Assembly (NCBI GenBank): GCA_937905985.1
Contig: CALCWC010000094.1
Location: forward strand, 1-45,962
Direction: 5' to 3'
Source: an uncultured Verrucomicrobiales bacterium
GTDB lineage: Bacteria; Verrucomicrobiota; Verrucomicrobiia; Verrucomicrobiales; Akkermansiaceae
DNA length: 45,962 bases
How positions within the stretch are numbered: the first letter of the stretch is position 1; every line of letters starts with the position of its first letter. A model generated the notes under the pieces. That model made no database searches. It was given only the letters and a program-made list of their open reading frames with translations, and was not told the DNA's origin. A program made the position numbers and the translations under genes. Positions 41,697 to 45,962 of the stretch are shown piece by piece.

Positions 41697-41969
41697 TCAT
41701 TTTGCGCGGGAGGATTTGCTGTGGGCGGGGCACCCCACCGCAAAGGTGGCGAAATCCGGGAAGCGCTCAGGTGCTTGGGACTCTATTTCCGCCAGCACCT
41801 GGTGGATGCTCTTTTTCTTCACGTCGGGCCGGCTCATGTAGCCGCCCAGCATGTAGAGCGCCAGCTTCATGACAGAGGTGCGGTCCAGGTTCCTCTCCTG
41901 CATCAACTTGGTGATGAGCCTATCCATTTCGCGCGTGCATCGGAACGTTACGACTGTTCTTTTCTCCAT
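41697..41969 (-). CDS. Ribbon-helix-helix DNA-binding protein
   Basis: 90 aa from the ATG at 41969; a TTG at 41978 is an alternative. The first 45 residues read as one beta strand followed by two helices (TVVTFRCTREMDRLITKL, then RTSVMKLALYMLGGYM), the ribbon-helix-helix fold of small repressors, antitoxins and plasmid/transposon regulators. The remainder is a helix and a flexible tail rich in Ser and Lys. No toxin gene is adjacent. A likely promoter with a palindrome over it lies 108 nt upstream, so it may regulate itself. It sits directly next to the structured RNA element. Confidence 0.65.
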   Translation of the reverse strand: MEKRTVVTFRCTREMDRLITKLMQERNLDRTSVMKLALYMLGGYMSRPDVKKKSIHQVLAEIESQAPERFPDFATFAVGCPAHSKSSRAK

Positions 41970-42021
41970 GGTTTTCAACGACTTATTGTAGAAGCATAGC
42001 GGATAACAAATCAGCTGACGT

Positions 42022-42075
42022 GGCGGTTTACCCCACGAGACTGCCGAAACAACATGTTTGGGCGTAAAAACCGCC
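42022..42075. other. Leader hairpin between promoter and RHH gene
   Basis: GGCGGTTT (42022-42029) pairs with AAACCGCC (42068-42075); it would fold in the leader of the leftward RHH transcript. Otherwise 41970-42238 holds no gene. Confidence 0.4.
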
Positions 42076-42077
42076 TT

Positions 42078-42116
42078 ATAATAAGATTACATCTATTAGG
42101 CTGTAATACAATCTTA
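42078..42116 (-). promoter_or_regulatory. Palindrome overlapping a leftward promoter
   Basis: Minus strand: TTACAG (42106-42101), 17-bp spacer, TATTAT (42083-42078). Nested inverted repeats cover it: TAAGATT (42082-42088) with AATCTTA (42110-42116), and ATTACA (42086-42091) with TGTAAT (42102-42107). A possible operator for the RHH protein. Confidence 0.4.
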
Positions 42117-42238
42117 CAATTCTGAAATATACTTGATTTAACCTGATAATTGAAATAAGATGGGATGGAGCGCTTGCCCTGCCATTGGTATGGCTGGCAA
42201 ATGCTCAAAAAAACGCAACCTGTGGTGAACTATACGCC

Positions 42239-44668
42239 ATGAATACACTCTCCCGCCTTCTCTTCAATCTCCTGTTAGTTTCCGCCTCCGCTGCCCTGCA
42301 CGCGGCGGAAATTCCCGCTTCCCCATGCCCCTTTGTCATGGATGCCCTCTGCACGCAGGACGGCTCCCTGTGGATTGCCACGGAGGGCAAGGGCCTGTGG
42401 ATGCTCCCGCCCGGAGGCTCCGCCTGGCAGGAAATGACCGCCGGTGAATCCGCCCTCCCCACCCAGAACTACTACGCCCTGGCCCAGGATGCCGCCGGGC
42501 GCATCTGGGCGGGGTCCGACAACCGCGGGCTGGGCGTCTGGAACGGCAGGGACTGGAAAGCCTATTCCCGCATGGAGGGCATGCCCGGGGAGCGCGTCTT
42601 CTCCATCGCCGTGTTCGGTAACGCCGTGGCCGCCGCCACCAACGGCGGCGTGGCCCTCTACCGCGAGGGGGAGGCGGAGCCCTGGCAGTTCTTCAACCGC
42701 GCGGAGGGCATGGCGGACGACGCCTGCGCCTCCCTCTGCTTCGGTGAGAAAGGCGCGCTCTGGGCCGCCTACTCCTGCGGCGGCGCGGGATACCTGCCCG
42801 CAGGGGCGGCGGAATGGAAGAACTTCACCGCCCCGTGGGACTTCGGCGGCGGGGCCCGCCAGCCATACGCCCCGGAGGGCAAGGGCCTGCCCGGCAACCT
42901 GGGCAACGCCATCCTGGCCGCGCCCGGCGGCTCCGTGTTCTATGCCTGCACCTGCGGACTTGCCGCCGCCAAACGCGGCGGCAAGGACTGGGCCTTCCTG
43001 CGCGGGGCGGACAGCAAGGCCAAGAACGAGGGCCTGTACCGCCCGCAAATCCCCGCCGGGCAGGAGGAGGCCGCCAAGATCCCTGGCACCCTGCCGGAGG
43101 ACTACGTGACCGCCCTGTACGCCGACGGGGATTTCCTGTGGCTGGGCTTCCGGGAGAAGGGCGTGCAGAAACTGCGCCTGCGCGACATGGCTCCCGTAGA
43201 GGACAAGGACGCGGAGACCTTCAACGCGGACAAGGACGCCCGCCACCGCTGGGTGCGCAAGTTCGTGCGCCTTTCCGATGGTTCCCTGTACGCCGCCACC
43301 AACGGCGGCGGCCTGCGCCTGGTGACCGCTACCACCACCGCCCCCAAGGAAAAGGGCAAGAAGCAAAAGGAGAAGAACCCCGCAGCCGTGGCGGCGGATT
43401 TTCCCGCCGTGCCTGTCATGGACATGAAGGCGGTAAACGCCATAGCCGCCCGCCTGAAACCGGCCGGGGAGGTGAAAACCAGCGGCAAGAAGCAGCCGCC
43501 CGCTGCCCCCTTCTTCTGGAAGGACGACTGGCTGACTCGCGGCAACTGGCCCTCCGTCTACGGGCGCATGTACGCCATGCTCTGCGCCGTGGAATCCCCC
43601 AAGAACATTGTTATCGAGTGTGATGCCAGGAAAGGCCGCTACAAGGTGGAGGGAGCCATCGGCCCGCACCACAAGAAGGACGACCTGCGCCACTGGCTCC
43701 ACCAGCACAACTGCCCCGGCAACACCAACGTGCTCTGGAACCCGGATGCAGGCACACGAACGGAAGCGGAATGGGACGACCACGGCGAGGAGTATCCCCA
43801 CACCTGGGACGGCCCCGACGTATGGGGCTGTGCCACCGTGCCGGAGGGCTGGCACATGCTCTCCCTGTACTTCTACAACCCTAACGGCCATGAGAACCGC
43901 AACGGCTGGCGCGATTTCCACATAGAGCTGCGCCGCGCGGCAGAACCGTTCCGGGGCGAGGTGCCGGAATCCACCCGCACCTCCCCCGTGCTGGCCCGCA
44001 CCCGCGTGTACGACTTCGCGGGCTCCGGCTGCTGGAAACACTTTGTGGTTCAAGGTCCCGCCCACTACGCCGTACGCGTGGGCGGCAACAACTCCTTCAA
44101 CACCATCCTCAACGGCGTGTTCTTCTCCGCCATGCAGGAATCCAAGGGGGATTACTCGCCCCAGCCCAACTGGGCGTTCCCCTTCATATGGGTGAGGGAC
44201 AGGAAAAAGGTATTGCACCCATATCTCCGCATGTCCTCCAAGATAACGCCGTCTTTGCTCAAGTGTTGGTCAGCGCATCTTCATCCGGAGCTTTTCGATA
44301 TGTCAGTCGTGGGGCTGACGCGCCGGTCAGGAGCCATCGCATGCGCCTTTCCCGGCAGCGCTTCCGACTATATGGCCTCGGAAATCCGCAATACATGGGA
44401 GCAGATATACTTGGACTGGACTCCCCAAGAGGCTCGGAAGTATGAGGAGGCGGTGCTGCATGAGTGGAGCTATATCCAGAGCCTGTACCCCTACGCCCGT
44501 TCATCCGAATGGCGGCCCTACAGTCCAGGCGTTGTACCCCTTTCCTTGAAAGAATTGCAGTATGCAGAAGCCCACGATATACCCTGGGAAGCCTATCGCA
44601 AGGATTCTAAGGAAAAGCCAGCAATTACACTTGATGAACTCAAGAAAAGAGCGGCCTCCAAACAATAG
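42239..44668 (+). CDS. Large exported propeller-type protein
   Basis: 809 aa from the ATG at 42239; the frame opens at 42185, but that start would lack a signal peptide. Signal peptide LFNLLLVSASAALHA. Residues about 25-370 contain repeats of the two-component-regulator-propeller type: DGSLWIATEGKGLWML, AAGRIWAGSDNRGLGVWNGRDW, KGALWAAYSCGG, DGDFLWLGFREKGVQKL. A Lys/Ala-rich linker (about 375-400) leads to a C-terminal ~400-residue part with WNPDAGTRTEAEWDDHGEEY, then a jelly-roll-like region (WHMLSLYFYNPNGHENRNGW). No histidine kinase domain follows, so it is a free periplasmic or surface propeller. The last 450 bp have lower GC than the rest. Confidence 0.7.
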   Translation: MNTLSRLLFNLLLVSASAALHAAEIPASPCPFVMDALCTQDGSLWIATEGKGLWMLPPGGSAWQEMTAGESALPTQNYYALAQDAAGRIWAGSDNRGLGVWNGRDWKAYSRMEGMPGERVFSIAVFGNAVAAATNGGVALYREGEAEPWQFFNRAEGMADDACASLCFGEKGALWAAYSCGGAGYLPAGAAEWKNFTAPWDFGGGARQPYAPEGKGLPGNLGNAILAAPGGSVFYACTCGLAAAKRGGKDWAFLRGADSKAKNEGLYRPQIPAGQEEAAKIPGTLPEDYVTALYADGDFLWLGFREKGVQKLRLRDMAPVEDKDAETFNADKDARHRWVRKFVRLSDGSLYAATNGGGLRLVTATTTAPKEKGKKQKEKNPAAVAADFPAVPVMDMKAVNAIAARLKPAGEVKTSGKKQPPAAPFFWKDDWLTRGNWPSVYGRMYAMLCAVESPKNIVIECDARKGRYKVEGAIGPHHKKDDLRHWLHQHNCPGNTNVLWNPDAGTRTEAEWDDHGEEYPHTWDGPDVWGCATVPEGWHMLSLYFYNPNGHENRNGWRDFHIELRRAAEPFRGEVPESTRTSPVLARTRVYDFAGSGCWKHFVVQGPAHYAVRVGGNNSFNTILNGVFFSAMQESKGDYSPQPNWAFPFIWVRDRKKVLHPYLRMSSKITPSLLKCWSAHLHPELFDMSVVGLTRRSGAIACAFPGSASDYMASEIRNTWEQIYLDWTPQEARKYEEAVLHEWSYIQSLYPYARSSEWRPYSPGVVPLSLKELQYAEAHDIPWEAYRKDSKEKPAITLDELKKRAASKQ

Positions 44669-44756
44669 AAAGATAAACAACAATAAACTGGAATAGGGTA
44701 ATAGTAGTAAACTCATGGCCTGATTCACAGGCAGAACGATAAAAGGATACCATACA

Positions 44757-45962
44757 ATGAATCTGATTAACATCCTAGCGGTGCTGTTTGCTTTGCTTTC
44801 CTCTTCATGTCTGGCCGCGCATCATCAAGGTGTGCCGGAGGGCAGTGTGGTAGAAGACTGGGTATACTATCAGCGCGTTTTGTATGATAAACAATGTCGC
44901 AAGATAGTCGTCATACAGTTTTTTGATGGGTACGACGTTGAGAGCTATTGGAACCAGGTGAGAGATGCATGGTGGGCGCAGATGATTCAGCACCACCGAG
45001 AAAAGGGGAAGGAAACCAAGGACGGTGATTTTACCTATTTCTTCTATCCTGCAGCGAAATCTGGAGACAGGACGTTCTTGGACAAGGTGTTCTACAAAGA
45101 CAAGTCGCTTCATGTATATGCGATGGGTGAATCTCCAGTGAATGGAGAATCCCCGGAGATACCATCCGAGGAGCTGGCTAGGCAACCCTCTGCAGAAGAG
45201 TTGAAATCCAGGCTGCAGCTCCTGCTGCGTTCCCTGCAGGGCGAAGTGAAACTGCCAGTTGATATGGCAGAGGGCAAGCGGAGAAAGGCTGTGTACGACA
45301 AGCGTGTCTTGGACGAGAAGTGCAAGGATTTGTCATATGCGGCAAAAGTCGCCCGTGGATGCAGCGACAATAGCGTCTGGGCGGTCTTGGCAAGACGGCA
45401 CAACGTGCCGGAGGCAAGGTATCCCGGGGAACGGGTGGTTGTTCCAAATGTCAACGAAGGCCTGTTCACAAGAGCTGATTTCCGTGGCAAGCTGGAGAGC
45501 CTGCTGGGGAGGAATACACCCGGTCCTTTCAGCTGCACCCCCTCTTGGGAACTCGCCAGCCGCGGCTCATTACTCGGGAGGCAGGGAGACACGGAGTTCT
45601 TTGTACTATACGCCTTTGCGGGAAGTGGATTCCAGGCTGCATGCAACATGTACATCTTGGGCAATGAGCGTGATGCATCATGCAACCAAATAATAGGGCT
45701 GTGGTTCAGTAATTTGGCAGATTATCTGGAATCCTCCATGGAATCTGCCGGGGATGCGGTCGGTGAACTGGCTGTGCGTTGGCGCGAGTCCATAGGAGAG
45801 GATGGTTTGCCGGTAAAGGGAAGCCAGAAGCGCAGCGTGTTCTTCACCCGTGGCAACACTGCGGTGGGAGTATTCTCTCATGATTCCGGTTTCAATGCCT
45901 TGCCTATCGCGCGCGCCATCGACAAGCTGCTGGTGGAGGGCATGCGCAAGGCCGGGGAACCG
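44757..45962 (+). CDS. Exported protein, 3' end outside the window
   Basis: An open frame of 402 codons runs to the right edge. The start codon ATG at 44757 gives a signal peptide (LINILAVLFALLSSSCLA) that could also be read as a lipoprotein signal with Cys18. The mature part is charged, with a Trp/Tyr-rich first section (DWVYYQRVLYDKQCRKIVV, VESYWNQVRDAWWAQMI) and later NMYILGNERDASCNQIIGLWF and NTAVGVFSHDSGFNALPIARAI. No family recognised. Intergenic AGAAAGATAAACAACA at 44668-44683 resembles the sequence before the leader ORFs at 39 kb. Confidence 0.7.
   Translation, partial: MNLINILAVLFALLSSSCLAAHHQGVPEGSVVEDWVYYQRVLYDKQCRKIVVIQFFDGYDVESYWNQVRDAWWAQMIQHHREKGKETKDGDFTYFFYPAAKSGDRTFLDKVFYKDKSLHVYAMGESPVNGESPEIPSEELARQPSAEELKSRLQLLLRSLQGEVKLPVDMAEGKRRKAVYDKRVLDEKCKDLSYAAKVARGCSDNSVWAVLARRHNVPEARYPGERVVVPNVNEGLFTRADFRGKLESLLGRNTPGPFSCTPSWELASRGSLLGRQGDTEFFVLYAFAGSGFQAACNMYILGNERDASCNQIIGLWFSNLADYLESSMESAGDAVGELAVRWRESIGEDGLPVKGSQKRSVFFTRGNTAVGVFSHDSGFNALPIARAIDKLLVEGMRKAGEP

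Overview
The window looks like chromosomal DNA of a GC-rich, diderm, gut-type bacterium. My best guess is a Verrucomicrobiota member of the Akkermansia kind. This is inference from the gene set: a lipoprotein-rich exported proteome, a PiT phosphate carrier with a PhoU-like tail, a POT peptide carrier, a PVC-style pseudopilin, six-domain S1, and the near absence of Shine-Dalgarno sequences. No rRNA or other decisive marker is present.

Layout. 1-869: the start of a leftward gene at the very edge, then a hairpin-packed non-coding element closed by perfect 17-bp inverted repeats. 870-8630: a tight forward operon hom-lysC-two membrane-anchored TPR proteins-murJ. 8667-10684: an orphan lipoprotein and a secreted Sel1-repeat protein. 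10739-15368: a compact podovirus-like cassette of two divergent operons, each closed by its own terminator. It carries scaffold, Bbp19-like, portal and small proteins leftward, and a gp11-like tail/connector, a winged-helix and a small-terminase-like protein rightward. It has no major capsid protein, large terminase or integrase. 15398-22710: envelope and housekeeping genes (PpiD/SurA-like chaperone, POT transporter, membrane protein, recJ, HELTH-motif membrane protein). 22791-31324: tRNA-Ser(UGA), rpsA, mdh, a small inverted-repeat element, a HAD phosphatase, an AI-2E carrier, an exported protein and a PiT phosphate transporter. 31380-37663: a lipoprotein, a second repeat element, a cytoplasmic Sel1 protein, an exported flavodoxin, a pseudopilin translationally coupled to DAHP synthase, and an EamA exporter. 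37863-41228: a lower-GC run of small orphan exported or membrane proteins interspersed with three diverged copies of a short leader ORF. 41229-about 41640: a strongly structured, apparently non-coding RNA-like element (omega-RNA/HEARO-like or a group II intron fragment). 41697-42116: a ribbon-helix-helix gene with a palindromic promoter region. 42239-45962: a large exported propeller protein and an exported gene that runs off the right edge.

A recurrent theme is promoter architecture. At least nine genes have TTGNNN-(17 bp)-TAGAAT-like promoters whose -10 box ends only 6-12 nt before the ATG, with no Shine-Dalgarno sequence, which predicts leaderless or nearly leaderless mRNAs. The best candidates for undescribed biology are the capsid-less phage cassette, the structured RNA at 41.2-41.6 kb, the repeat-element family with GGGACACATGTG ends, and the repeated leader ORFs.
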